Part shown: positions 11,661-23,045 of the stretch, one piece after another | How the letters are laid out: each line of letters begins with the position of its first letter | Numbering within the stretch: the stretch's first letter is position 1 | Origin: Galaxea fascicularis | Taxonomy: Eukaryota; Cnidaria; Anthozoa; Scleractinia; Euphylliidae | DNA: 64,000 nucleotides | Direction of reading: 5' to 3' | NCBI GenBank assembly: GCA_948470475.1 | Contig: OX419339.1 | Coordinates: 16,087,363-16,151,362 of the forward strand | Notes under the pieces: model-generated | The model's database searches: none | Told to the model about the DNA's origin: nothing | What the model saw: only the letters and a program-made list of their open reading frames with translations | Translations under genes and position numbers: made by a program

Positions 11661-13654
11661 AAAGTTGTACAATGAGGTGCTAGATAAACATGCGCCAATA
11701 AAGAAAAAACGGGTAAGAGGTGACCAGTTGCCCTGGATAACTCCAGATATTCAAAGTGAAATTTCTCGCCGAAATCGTATGTTTAAACAGCATGTAAAGA
11801 ATCCAACAAAGACCTCCTGGGAGGAGTTTAAGAAACAGAGAAACAAAGTTACGTCGCTGAAAAGAAAAGGAATGAAGTTGTTTTGCATGGAGACCTCGAT
11901 GAACTCCAAACATCATGGTGAGTTTTGGAAGAAAATGAGACCTTTGTTGCCAAGCAGGGGAAAAAATCAATCAAAGATTGTTTTAACAGATAACGAACGT
12001 GTGATAACCGATTCATTGACTGTGGCAGAAACTTTCAATAACTATTTCTCTGAGGTGGCTAAGAGCGATGGTGATTGTAAGGCCATGGAAGAATTTGTTG
12101 ATCATCCGAGCATCAGGATTATTGCAGGGCAGACTGGAGATCAAAGGTTTCAGTTCGCTCCTGTAAAAGTCAGTTGCATAGGGGAGATCTTGGATAAACT
12201 TCATCCTCGAAAGGCCGTCGGTTGTGACAAAATTTCTCAAAGGTATATTACGTTTATCTTCTCCTCTCATTGCTGAACCGGTGACCTGTTTGATCAATTA
12301 TTTTATCACTAAACGACAATGGGCGACAATATGGAAAAGTAGTGATGTAGTTCCGGTATTTAAGAAAGAAAGCATGACGGATAAGACTAGCTATCGACCA
12401 GTATCTGTTTTAACTGCCCTCTCGAAAATATATGAGAAGGTGATGTTTGATCAAATGTACGATGCACTCCGCTGGAGGCTCTCACCGAATCTATCAGGCT
12501 ACCTCAAGGGTCATTCGTGTTGTACGGCGCTTTTGAAAATGTCTGAAGATTGGAGAGCTTGTCTTGACAGAAGAGAAGCTGTTGCAGTAGTAGCTGTTGA
12601 CTTAAGCAAGGCATTTGATTCTGTTTGTCATCCACTTCTGCTGGCCAAATTAAAAGCGTATGGTTTTACAGATGATGCCTTGGAACTTATGACAGCCTAT
12701 CTTACAGGTAGAAGACAAAGAGTTAAACTTGATGGAGTATATTCTTCGTGGAGAACTATAACAACCGGAGTACCACAGGGATCCTTGTTAGGTCCACTCT
12801 TATTTAATATGTACGTTAATGATCTTAATGACTTCGTTTCTAATACGTCCTTAAGGCTGTATGCTGATGACACGACGGAATATGCCTCGGATGTCTCACC
12901 GACGGTTCTGCAGTTTGTTATTAACTCTGACCTCAGCGTGCTATCAAGATGGTTCGGATTAAATTACTTAAAGATTAATGCCGCTAAAACGCAAGCTGTT
13001 GCCATCGGGCCGTCATTATATGAATATGAATTTTATCTCAACAATGTGAAGGTTGAGAAGCAAGATTCACTTAAGATCTTAGTGGGGGTAGTCTTAGACA
13101 GTAAACTAACCTTTAAGGCGCACATAAAGGAACAGCTGAAAAAAGCATGCGCAAAGGCTTCGGCCTTGCGGAGATTACGCAAGTTTGTTCCGAAGTATGT
13201 AATGGTACGTCTCTACAAGGCATATGTTCTCCCACATCTTGAGTATTGCAGCCCTCTTTTGCTGGGGATAGGTAATGCTGAGACTACCAAAATGGAGAAC
13301 ACTAATTACTATTAATTAAGAAGTATCTTAGGCTTTCCGAAGTCTGTTTCATACGACGACCTCCTAAAAATAGTTAATATCAAGTCTTTGGAACAACGCA
13401 GGCAATTCCAGTCGTTAGTTATGTTATACAAGTGCTTGTATAACCACGGAGCACCTTATATTAGTAAGTTTTTCAATCGTAAGAATGTTACATATAACTT
13501 ACGTGGGCTCAGCACCAGGTTGGAACTTCCCTCATTCAACTTGGAGTACATGCATAGATCTTTTACCTTTTTAGTCAGTAAACTGTGGAATGCGTTGCCT
13601 CCAACGGTTAGAGAGTCTAAAGACACTGTATCTTTATAGCGTGCTCTGAATACT
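11661..13654 (+). pseudogene. CR1-like ORF2: reverse transcriptase, broken
   Basis: The first frame (11665-12276) holds the pre-RT linker with the HAPIKKK and PWIT strings. It passes to the second frame (12224 onward) by what looks like a one-base loss near 12235-12245. The RT domain follows: residues 60-70 carry the SYRPVSVL-type motif, 126-133 the first catalytic Asp (VDLSKAFD), 182-187 GVPQGS, and 213-216 YADD, the catalytic box. A TAA stop at 13313-13315 then interrupts the C-terminal region, whose same-frame continuation runs through 13639 and includes a SKLWNALP string typical of this LINE type. All catalytic residues are intact, but the two breaks and the loss of the endonuclease make it a dead copy. 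Confidence 0.9.
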
Positions 13655-13876
13655 CATATGACTTGAAGAGCTTTTAAAATTTTTAAAGTGGTTAAATTTT
13701 GTACATAGATTATTACTAGCTAGTATTTAAGTAGTGTTTATTAATCAATTGATTAATTTTATCTTTTTATATTCTGTACAATTTTATTGTTTTATATTTA
13801 TACACACGTACACGTTTTAACGAGCACTTAGGAGCTCCTTGGTGTCACGTGTATAAATAAAGTATTGTATTGTATT
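11661..13876 (+). mobile_element. 5'-truncated CR1-like non-LTR retrotransposon
   Basis: The element starts inside ORF2, after the endonuclease, and carries the linker, the whole reverse transcriptase and the C-terminal region. It ends in a 3' UTR with AATAAA near 13856 and a (TATTG)3 tail at about 13862-13876. GTCCC occurs at 11656-11660 and again at 13877-13881, which gives a likely 5-bp target duplication and fixes both ends. Only two defects were seen in the reading frame, a frameshift and a stop, so the copy is young. The 3' pentamer tail and the post-RT region fit CR1/jockey-type LINEs; the exact clade was not tested. Confidence 0.85.
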
Positions 13877-14101
13877 GTCCCGGCTCAGTACAGCTAGGAG
13901 AAATAATCATTGAGCCTTGATGTTGCCTGTAGAAAATATACAACAGAAACACTGTTAAAGAGGACCAAATTCTCTTATATATACATTATTGTCTAGTTTG
14001 CTAAGCAGCCATTTATAAATAAACAGTGTTTGTAATGGAAGAACAATATCAAGTTTAAGAGACTGGGATGAACCTGATAGACAAAATTGTTGGCACTCAA
14101 T

Positions 14102-14575
14102 GACTCTCCTCCGCAGAGGCTCCTGCTGACAATAATAAATTAATAAGCTCGCGGGCGACGATGGGAAGAGATAAAAGGCGGGAGCCTCTGCAAGATAATG
14201 TTTCCAAGATGGCGCCTGATTTCCGAGAAAGACTGGACCTAGGTATCATTTCAGTTGAATGCATGTGTAAACAAAACGGCCGAAGATACAGTACGACAAG
14301 AAAACAAGTGTTCTCACTTCCTTGTGGGGCAAAATGTGAGAGTTTTGCTGTAATTTTTTGCAAAATCACGGCCTGGTAAAGTTTTTCGCCGAGAGAGAGA
14401 GAATCGTCAGTTAAGCCACTACCAGCAAACCGCAAATCCTGCCAGCGAACCGTACGTTATTTGGCAGAGGTCTCTCTTCTTCTCTTTCCCCGTCCCATCG
14501 TCCACCTCGCGCTCTTTTTTCCCTCTCCCCAGTCTCCATGTTAGACAAAGAAACCTCTGAGGAGGAGAGAGACTC
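14102..14575. mobile_element. MITE with nested inverted repeats
   Basis: The left terminus GACTCTCCTCCGCAGAGG (14102-14119) pairs with 14554-14575. An inner pair also exists: GACGATGGGAAGAGA near 14157 against the complement near 14478-14500. The open frames on both strands here are products of this structure. No target duplication could be fixed. Confidence 0.6.
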
Positions 14576-14823
14576 GATGATAGAAAGGAAGTTCGTTATA
14601 CCAGAAGTTGCCGCTGTGTACTATAAATGAATGAATAAAAAACTAGTTTGGCAAAAATTTTCGAAAGTAAAAAATAAGATAAAACGCTCATCAGAAAATG
14701 AAGCAAAGAAAGCTGTATGGGCTAGGCAGCCTGTTTTGTACTCATTCTATGCTGATTCTGTACGTTCAGGCGTATGCGTTTTGTCACGTTTCTTGCAGTT
14801 TTAGAGATTAGAGTAGATACATA

Positions 14824-15215
14824 GAGTTCTAAAGTGATGACGTCACAAAAATAAAATTTTTGAAATTATGGGATATGATGTCATATTCTTATAGAGCATC
14901 CTGAAAGACGTCCTCATCCCAAAAATTAGCTCCGAATTGCAATTCCCGGTAGAGATATAAGGGATCAAAGTTTGATTGCATTCCATACAAACCCTTCAAA
15001 ATTTGTTTCTGTTCCTTCAGTTTAGAACAGACTCAAAATTAGAGAGATTTATATGGGGCAGTATCAAATTTCAATCCTTCATATTTCAGATGGGAGTTAC
15101 AATTAAGAAGTAAGTTTTGGCAAGGAACCTTTTTTAAGGATACTCCATCCGAAAATGGCGCCCAATCCCATAATTTCACAGATTTAATTTTTTGTGACGT
15201 CACACTTTAGTACTC
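14824..15215. mobile_element. TA-flanked MITE with about 50-bp termini
   Basis: The left arm (14824-14873, beginning GAGTTCTAAAGTGATGACGT) pairs with the right arm (15167-15215) over about 50 bp with small gaps. TA lies on both outer sides (14822-14823 and 15216-15217). It is non-coding, and a Tc1/mariner-type origin is likely. The termini contain TGACGTCA or a near copy. Confidence 0.8.
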
Positions 15216-15226
15216 TATTGCATATA

Positions 15227-15405
15227 GACCTTATTCATAAATGGCGGCTGTTTTATTTTTGTTTTGTTATTGTGCAAATTAGCCTACCAAGCCTCACATT
15301 AGAGCAAGAATTCTTTTCAAGTTAGCACATGCTAACGAGGCTTGGTAGGCTAATTTGCACAGGGACAAAAGAATGATGAATAGGCAGCCATTTATGAATA
15401 AGGTC
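15227..15405. mobile_element. TA-flanked MITE (GACCTTATTCATAAATGGC termini)
   Basis: A 179-bp palindromic element whose left end GACCTTATTCATAAATGGC is repeated inverted at the right end, with TA on both sides. A second inner inverted pair (GTGCAAATTAGCCTACCAAG and complement) lies within. It sits only about 10 bases from the preceding MITE. Confidence 0.85.
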
Positions 15406-15794
15406 TATAGCTGAAATCAAAATCGGGTTGCATATTTTAAAATGAAGAGGCAACACTTGGAAACTGATGATGTTTTCCTTTCCTTGTTGGACGTGGGTGT
15501 TATTAGGCTTGAACATAAATTTCTCGGGATCGAGCATATCAATTTATTTCCTCGTAACGAATGGCTTCACAAAAAGCTAGAGATGAGATAAGCAAACCGG
15601 ACAAAACTCGTTCCTGAGATTCTTGTTTGATTTGCCACTAACGGTGAGCTCGAGAAATGAAGTGGAATATTATCTGATCGGCTAAATCAGGGGATATTTC
15701 GGATTGATAATTATAAGTTGTTACTAAATACAATTCTAAAAACAAGGCCTGCCATGGGTGTAATTACACAAATATCAGAGATAAGGGAAATGAT

Positions 15795-16023
15795 TTAACC
15801 CTTTAACAAACCCTAAGAGAGATGAGCATCAAATTTCTCCTTGTAATATATCAACGCTTTTTAAAAGAGAGTGGTCACGAGAATTAAAGACAGGATCACA
15901 CAAGATGAATATGCTTGATATTTAATCTATAATTATTATTTCTCCTTACTACTTCCGATTGGAAATGTAAAGGGTCAACAAGTGAGAAAGTAAATTTAAA
16001 TTTTCTCTTGGGTTTAAAGGTTA
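15795..16023. mobile_element. Probable MITE with TTAACCCTTTAA termini
   Basis: TTAACCCTTTAACAAACCC at 15795 is matched by an imperfect inverted copy at 16005-16023. The pairing is weaker than in the neighbours and may mark an old element. No coding. Confidence 0.4.
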
Positions 16024-16274
16024 ATAAAGAATGCAGTCTCACTTAGAACTGACATGGTTACAAACCTAGAATATTCCACATTGGGAAGAAACGTTCAGCC
16101 GATGGTTTTACGTGGGACAGAGAATGAAGCAAGGCAATTATTCCAAACAAAGATGATAGATTACGTCATCGGTTCTAAACGTGCAAGGATTTTCCCAATT
16201 TTATCAACTTCTTCGAACTTCGAATCGCAAAATTCCTAACATTGTTAAGAGCGTCTTCCTCCCTTTTTTAGCTT

Positions 16275-16705
16275 CGAACAAATTGTATTTTGTATTTTTT
16301 GTATTTTATTGATTTTTTCTAAAATAATTTAACACTTTACACGCAAAAAAACAACAAAGAGAACAAAAACAACAGAAAAATATTGACGACTAACGTGAAC
16401 AGAATGTTGTAACCAATTAATAGCAATAAATTATAAATTACTTGCGCAAAACGATACTTGCACTTCAACCTGTTATTGTCTCTTAATATACTTGCCCCAT
16501 TTAAAAGAGTGTAAACTTAATTTATTATTTAAACTTGCAATTCTACTTTCAATATCATAAATTGAATCGATTTTTGATAAAAGAACAGTGAAGGACGGAT
16601 TTAAAACATTATTTCTGCAATAATAAATGTATTCAAATGAAGAATGATCGTCGCAGTTATGATCGCAATTTTTACGGGAATATATGAACCCAAAAATGAA
16701 AATTA
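16275..16705 (-). mobile_element. 3' end of an L1-like LINE
   Basis: On the minus strand a frame from about 16705 to 16490 reads like the C-terminus of an L1/Tx1-type ORF2. It has an EYIYYCRN segment followed by a KLSLHSFKWGKYIK-like end and a stop. The 3' UTR then ends in an A-rich tail (AATAAAATACAAAAAATAC) near 16275-16300. A 43-bp block within it (16633-16675) is identical to part of the SINE at 23466. Everything upstream is lost. Confidence 0.65.
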
Positions 16706-16883
16706 GACGAGAGGTTGAAGTGTAATTGTAGCCTCTGAAGATATGCGGAGCATTATGGGATAATTATGCATACCTCCTACCTACCTACTGGTCAGCGGTC
16801 ACGTTTAAAAAAATTATTCAAATGCAAATTTGCCGCTAAACCAGCTAAACCAGCTAAACCATTTGTACCACACTCCCTTGTAT

Positions 16884-17285
16884 TCAGTCTGCTTTCCAGT
16901 GCCGGTTGTCCGTGACGCGCAATAGACTCCTTTGAAAGTTCCTTGTCTGACAGGGCTTTCCGGATAACGTCCAAGCGGCCAGGTCTAGTTTGTGCCGTAA
17001 CGGGTGTTGTTCCAGGCTGTGTGGGAGACTCAGAAAGTTGTCTAAACGAGGTAACAAAATTGGTTGATTTATCAGCAGCTGCAACAGAAGTGGATACGAA
17101 CTCTGGGTAGGCCATACAGGGGCGATTAGTAAAACAATGGTTTCGTCGTTGTGAATTTTGGCTAGTACTTGAGGTAGCAAACTGAATGGAGGTAAGGCAT
17201 AACAACTCATGTTAGTCCAGCACAAAGCAAAGGTATCTATAGCCATTGCACCTGGCTCAGGGTGCCAAGAGACAAACTTGTCAGA
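16884..17285 (-). pseudogene. DIRS-type post-RNase H region, broken
   Basis: Two minus-strand frames carry this segment. It begins with SWHPEPGA and continues through a PPFSLLPQVL and PVWPTQS region to LDLAAWTLSGKP, strings typical of the RNase H end and following region in DIRS-like elements. The frame then runs into a triplicated GGTTTAGCT unit (about 16842-16865) and into the terminal repeat. A recombinase domain should follow here in a complete element, and it is absent. Confidence 0.65.
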
Positions 17286-17440
17286 CTTTGCATTAAGCCT
17301 GGAAGTAAACAGATCAATCTCAGGTACAAAGGTCTTAGAAATGATTTAAGAAAAACGTCATCATTTAAGGACTATTCCAAATTGGAGGTGATTTCCCTCG
17401 ACAAAGTATCAGCTCGCGTATTAACCTTGCCCGGTTTATG

Positions 17441-17842
17441 CTAAGCAGTAATTAAAATATCCCTAGACTTACACCACACCCAAATAGGTCTGGACAAGGA
17501 ATCAAACAAAGGGGATCTTCTGCCCCCCAAATTGTTGATGTAGGCTACAGCCTTAGAGTTATCAATTGCCAATCTCACATGAATAGACTTTGAATTAGAA
17601 ACAAAACATTGGAGGGCATGAAAAGAGGCTAGAAGCTCCAAGTAGTTAATGTGATATTCTGACTCACTTTGAGACCATCTGCCAAAAGCAGATAAAGTAC
17701 CAGTCAATGCACCCCAACCGGTCACACTGGCATCACTCTCAATGTAAACGTCAATTGTCGGGACCTCAAATGATTTACCATTACAATGGGCAATATTGTG
17801 ACGACTCCATTTGGGGTCAATAATCTTGGCCAAATCCGGCAA
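17441..17842 (-). pseudogene. DIRS-type RNase H domain
   Basis: A 133-residue frame. The order of acidic residues fits RNase H: ESDASVTGWGA for the first Asp, NYLELLA for the Glu, and IDNSKAVAYINNLGG for the second Asp. The SDAS-GWG signature and the following NSKAV are typical of DIRS/Ngaro-like retrotransposons and unlike the RNase H of LTR elements. It is separated from the RT by a decayed stretch (17850-18128). Confidence 0.8.
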
Positions 17843-18127
17843 TCAACGTAGTTGTTTATTTCTCTCCTGACCGGCTACAACAACTGCTCCTAGGGACTGT
17901 TAACGAGTTGAGATCATATCCCAAAGGGAGAGGGGTGGGAAAGGGATTTCCGGCTTCGCTACAATATTCTCTATCACCCAACATAAATCAGACTGCGCCA
18001 AGGAAGTGAATGGAAGTGTTCTGTCAGTCAAGGCCTCCAGACAAAGTCTGAGTTTTACACAGTTCTAAGAAACGGTAATGTAACCCAAGATAATTAACGG
18101 CTGGGAGGGCAGAAACTAACAATCCAG

Positions 18128-18830
18128 TTACCCTGGCGACATCCGATCCCTAGCAGAAGGTTTAGCTTGAGCTAGAAGGAACTTACAGGCCGAGATTATT
18201 TTCTCCACCTTAACGGCCGGCAGTTGCAGTTGCATAGCGACAGAATTGATGATGATGAAACCCAAATAAAGAATCTCAGTGACAGGGATAAATTGAGATT
18301 TTTTAGCATTGATAACAAAGCCCAATTTGCATCGGGTCTGTTTAATGATATTAAGTTGATGTGAACACTCTTCAAAAGAACTTGCAATAAGCAACAGATC
18401 ATCAATGAAGATAACAACCCTAAAGCCAAGAAATCTGAAATAAGCCATAACAGGCTTAAAATATCTTGGTGAATACCCTGGGTGTTACCTGAAGGGTAAA
18501 CAAGGGAATTTATAACTCTTGGCATCCCACAGAAAGCGCGGATATTTCCTGTGGGATCTGAAAATAGAATACTAAAATATGCATCCTTAAGGTCAAGAGA
18601 GATCATCACGATAAAGTCCCCAACGGAAATACGGTTTAAAGCCATGCGAATATTCTCCATCTTAAAATAAATTTTCTGCACAAACTGATTCAATGGCTTT
18701 AGATTAATGACTGGACGAAAATCACCAGTCTTCTTGGGAACCAAAAGGATGTTCGAAATGAATTCATTATCAGAGGGAGGCACTACAGTTATGACTCCCT
18801 CAGAGATAAGCTTTTGAATCTCAGATTCAA
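18128..18830 (-). pseudogene. DIRS-type reverse transcriptase, frameshifted
   Basis: The N-terminal part (18783 downward) reads ISNILLVPKKTGDFRPVINL, then SLDLKDAYFSI with the first catalytic Asp. A frameshift near 18540 moves the rest to the frame of 18128-18448, where VIFIDDLLLIASS carries the catalytic Asp pair and KSQFIPVTEILYLGF the following conserved block. Residues are intact, the frame is not. The IDDL form of the catalytic box fits DIRS-like elements. Confidence 0.8.
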
Positions 18831-19131
18831 TTAAGGCCTTTCCTTTTCACTAAACGTTGGAAGCATAGGAAGCTTAAATTGATAAGGAAGCGATTCAAAC
18901 TCAAGATGATATCCTGAGACGGTTTGTAAGATCCAAAGATCGCTTGTTAATTCCCTCAATTGGGGTGAATTACTGGATAAACTGCCAGCTTTGTTTCAAA
19001 GGTAAAGAGCATCTATATACCTCGTTTACACTTTGTCTTTTCGCTGTGACTTGGTGCTGATCACTGGAGTTGATCGTCCCGTTAGGAGAAAACAACTTCC
19101 ACGACTTCGGTAACCTAAAAAAGTCGTCCTC

Positions 19132-19915
19132 CTACCGGACCTCTGCTGGTAGGTCTTGTTGGATGCATGTTGACAGAATTGGGGCGGCTAGATACCTTCC
19201 TCGATATCTTGTTGACTTCTCCGATTTCTTTGATATACTTGGGTAATTCATCCCCAAACAAACATTACAAACAGACTGATAAGGCTTAGCAATCTCAGGT
19301 TTCAAAAATTCTCTCCGCTTTAAAGAGGTAAGGAACGAGGCATGTCCCAGAAAGGTAATAGCATCTGCTAACATAGGCAGAAAGGAATTAGGATCTATCG
19401 GAGTCTTTTCATTACGGGCCTTGAACGGCAACTCAAACAACTGTATTACAGGCTGAGCTGCTTTAACAATTCTTTTCTGAAGTTCTTAAAGACCCAAGTC
19501 CTTAAATTTAGACTCTTTAGACAAGTCGTGCCACAGCTCCAAATTCACTTTAGGCACACACAAGTACTTACAATTTGCAGGAGTCTTATATTTCTCATAA
19601 AGCTCGCTTAGTATCCATTACTTTCTTTGAGCAAGCATCATTAATACATTGGGCAATGACCTCGGTCACATTTGGCCCAAAACTTTCGGTCTCCTCAAAA
19701 ACCAAGGGAAGCCTGAAGTCTTCCTCCAAAATCTCATTTGCCGAAGCAACTTCTGGCAATATAACTGAAGCCGTAGGGTCAAAAGGGCCCTCGGCAGTTC
19801 CTGAGGAGGACTTGGAATTTTGAGCCCCCGAACCAGGGTACTCAGTCCTTTGCCACTGAATTTCTCTGCAAGAAGATTGAGCTTCTCAAGGATACTCTCA
19901 ATTCCAAGTTGTTCT

Positions 19916-19947
<32 letters not shown>

Positions 19948-20046
19948 CTCGTCGTCAAGTCGAACCGCTTCAGAAACGGGATTTTTTATCACCACGTCCG
20001 GTTCCAACGGAATATTCTGGGAACTTACTCTCTCCGACGTCACCAC
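19132..20046 (-). pseudogene. DIRS-element gag-like region, broken
   Basis: Two minus-strand frames (19666-20046 and 19132-19440) lie where gag is expected, upstream of the RT. The first is acidic at its start (DDEDHVEFDLDELKEQLG) and the second has a helical, Lys/Arg-rich part with a PNSFLPMLADAITFLGHAS string. Stops separate the two and the frame changes between them. The role is assigned from position only. Confidence 0.5.
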
Positions 20047-20387
20047 GTGGGCAAGCTGAACAAAACTCTGACGAATAACACGCGGAGAAGGAAGGCTAAA
20101 AGATTAAACCAACAAGAAAGCGAAATGTAAAAAGGAAAGCTAAAACACCACTAAAAACGTCGGTGGAACAAACCAAAGAAAGCAGAAGGCAAAAACATCA
20201 GAATAAACGACATCGCTCACCTCGTAAGCACGAAAGAAAGAACTGGTTGTCACGCCGTCTCCTGGGGCTTTATATCACCGGTAATTTGCATTTGAATAAC
20301 TTTTTTGAAACGTGACCGCTGACCCGTAGGTAGGTAGGAGGTATGCATAATTATCCCATAACGCGGAGCATGTCGAAAGAGAATTGA

Positions 20388-20390
20388 CCT

Positions 20391-20421
<31 letters not shown>
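20388..20421 (+). mobile_element. SINE, left part (split by an insertion)
   Basis: CAGTGGCTTCATAGCTCAG at 20402-20420 is the head of a tRNA-derived SINE. Its A box is cut in the middle; the remainder resumes at 23466 with GTTGGTAGAGC. The exact left end is uncertain. Confidence 0.7.
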
Positions 20422-20444
20422 CACTGGAAACCTTGACCCGTTTA

Positions 20445-21040
20445 CAGACTTCACCAAAGTTAGTTAAATATCTGTAAAATGTCTATGTTTTCTTTGTAAA
20501 TTACGAACTCTGTAAATGCGCGCATTCACAGAGATTTTGTAACTCTGTAAAAAGACTGTAAATTTCATCACATTTTCTGCACTAAGATCGTATAAAATGT
20601 GTATGAAATGTTCCTATTTTTCTTGTAAATTTTGGGTAAAATTTACAGAGATTTTATACAACAGAGAACAAATCTCTGTAAAATCTCTGTACTTTCTCTG
20701 TAAAAATAACACGAGAAAAAATGTCTGTAAATCTTTTTAACACGAAATCTCCGTATTTTCTCTGTAAAAAGCGAGTCAAAATAGCTGCATGAAATGTTTG
20801 TAAAATCTTAACAAAAAAACACACAAAATCTCTGTAAATCTTAACAGGAAATCTCTATATTTTTCCTGTAAAAAGTGAGTCAAAGGAACTGCATGAAATG
20901 TTTGTAAAATGTAAACAAAAAACTCTCAAAATGTTCAAGAAAAGTTAATAAAAAGCTTGTAAAATCTATATATTTTGCTGCCCTAAATCTATGCAAATCG
21001 ACCACAAAATCTCTGTAAATTTATCTTGTAAAAAAAGAAT
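20445..21040. repeat. Subterminal TCTGTAAA repeat array (left)
   Basis: Dense, irregular copies of TCTGTAAA and close variants within an AT-rich background. They match the right arm in opposite sense. Probably transposase binding sites of the enclosing CACTA-like element. Confidence 0.6.
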
Positions 21041-21615
21041 GCACTCCCAGGAATGCACAGCAGAAAATCTTAATATATTATCTGTAAAAAGAAAACAGAA
21101 CATTGCATAGAATGTTAGTGAAATGCTCTCAAATGAATCACACCAAAATACACAACGTAATATCCCAGAAGTTCACATTAAGTCTGCAAATTTATTGCAA
21201 GTAATAAATACACTGTATACATTGTATAAAAAATATCTACATTACAAATTCTAAAATTTACATGTAGAGGTAAACAGAAAAATGTCACTTGAGATGAAAC
21301 TACTGGAAGCGAAATATTACTGTTTTAGGAACACCAACGTCTTACATGTTATACAGTGTACATGGAAATGAAATTAAAAAGTCTTCATAATTATGTCTCT
21401 GTTCACACTTAGTTACAACTGCAATGTTTGTTAGCATTATACTACCCATACATGGTATTGCCAAAATTATAATCAAAAGAAATGTAAATGAATCACATAT
21501 GGAAAAGAAATCGAACTATACAGTGCATGCTGATTGTTAGTTTTGCCTCTCTAGAGCTTCCAAAATAAAATGGCCTACTTGTCTACAAGTTCAGGAAAAA
21601 CATTCGTTTAGTTAG

Positions 21616-21882
21616 CTAAATAATGGCTCTTGAGTCTGAATAAGGAGCACAGGCAAAAAGGAAGTGAAATTCATCCTCATCCTCTGCTGATAGACAGCAC
21701 GGCAGCATCTTTGTTCTCTGGGAACATGTCCACCAGTTTCTATACATAAGTTGTGGTTTCCTATTTTCTGTTTTAAAATTTTGTTTCATATTTTTTATTA
21801 CGTCATAACAGTCACTAGAATAGTCAATAGTGCCTAAGAACGCATTCTTGGGCACTTTCATAAGCACTGGCTCCCTGAGCAT
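21616..21882 (-). pseudogene. Possible LINE C-terminal (zinc-binding) remnant
   Basis: An 88-residue minus-strand frame ends in a segment with two Cys, then DEFHFLFAC and a Tyr/Asp/Arg stretch. This resembles the Cys-rich end of LINE ORF2 proteins, where DEFHFL followed by Cys is common. It lies inside the CACTA-like element, so it would be captured or older DNA. Weak call; the rest of the domain is not visible. Confidence 0.35.
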
Positions 21883-22479
21883 ATGCTGTTTTGTTGTTTC
21901 AGAGGTACTGAACCCTCAATACACTGCTTTATCAGCTACTGTACTTTTTATGCTCATGATTTACATGTAAAATGGCATCTGTCAGAGCAAAACATGGTAA
22001 ATCCATACAGTTACACTGTACATATCAGATTCCCAGTGTGTGAACACAGCACCATTTTGTACTGGTTCCCAGGCACTACCGGTTAAGCGTGAAAACAGCA
22101 GATCACAGCAGAACTTATTGTTTGTCACATTAACAGTGTTCAGACTCTTGTCCCCTAGAAAAAAAAAAAAACAACGGCAACACAGTCAGGAGAGTAAAAT
22201 CTGAAAGGAACCAAATCAAAGCATGTATGCCAGAATGTGTTGTATCTAATTAATAGTAATTATTCACCAAAGTGGAAGTGAATAGTGGTGGATATTTACT
22301 GAGCCATGAAGCAGTGAGGTAAATATCCACGGCTTTCACTGACATTGAGGTGAATGATTATTGTTTTAGTATATAAACACACTAGCTGAATAACTAACGT
22401 TTATTCAAACAAATTTTGTTCAAACAATTTCCTCTTTGGAATCTAAAACAGGAGGCGGTTTTGTTTCTCTTCAGCAGCT

Positions 22480-22645
22480 CGGACACCAAAATTGACACCA
22501 TCACATGAAAGATAGCATTGAGTTTAGTCGTTTGACCAAATTTGATTCTTTTAGGTTGAACAGAGACCAAGTTATGGACCTTGAAACATGGCTCAAAATC
22601 TATACAAACGTCTCCAATTAATCGATAATTTCCGACCATGGCCGG
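22480..22645. repeat. Fragment related to the MITE at 25007-25331
   Basis: The segment beginning TTGACACCATCACATGAAAG, then TCTTTTAGGTTGAACAGAG and CAAGTTATGGACCTTGAA, is repeated in large part inside the MITE at 25007, which contains both orientations of it. Probably a partial copy of that family within the CACTA-like element. Confidence 0.6.
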
Positions 22646-23045
22646 CCAATCGTTTGATTCACAAAAAATCTAATGGCTAATATATCGGGAAAGCAATTTT
22701 TGATCAAACATTAAGCAAAGTGAGCTCACAGAACGCTTTCTGTGCATTACCGCTAAAATTATGACTTTCGCGTCGGTAGATTCGGTTACTCATTGGTTGC
22801 TTGACGGTGATTTTGTGAAGCAATATGAAGACGAAAATGTTTGATCTACATCAAACATGGGAAGCCATTCAAATGCAATGTTGAGAGAGGAGACTAAACA
22901 GTCCGTGAACATGCTCGTTCAACACGATGTTGGATGAAAATGTTTGATCGGTTAGCCGGGGCTTCTTATTCTACTCGGGCTTGCGGAATATCTAAAACAT
23001 TGTTCATCATTTGAAGCAAAAATATACTAGGATATTTGTCTATAG

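Larger units (their letters stand above)
16753..20362 (-). mobile_element. DIRS-type RT element with inverted termini and 8-bp flanks
   Basis: The termini form inverted repeats of roughly 80 bp. The left is 16753-16832 and begins TTATGGGATAATTATGCAT; the right is 20284-20361. GCGGAGCA flanks both sides (16745-16752 and 20363-20370). In transcription order on the minus strand the element holds a gag-like region, a DIRS-type reverse transcriptase, an RNase H and the region that follows it. I see no tyrosine recombinase, which complete DIRS elements have, and 3.6 kb is short for the class. All frames are broken. A flanking 8-bp repeat is not expected for recombinase-mediated integration. Confidence 0.75.

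Noticed and set aside
20468..21010. CRISPR-like array of TCTGTAAA repeats
   Set aside because: The repeats are 8 bases, irregularly spaced and variable, in eukaryotic DNA within a transposon arm.
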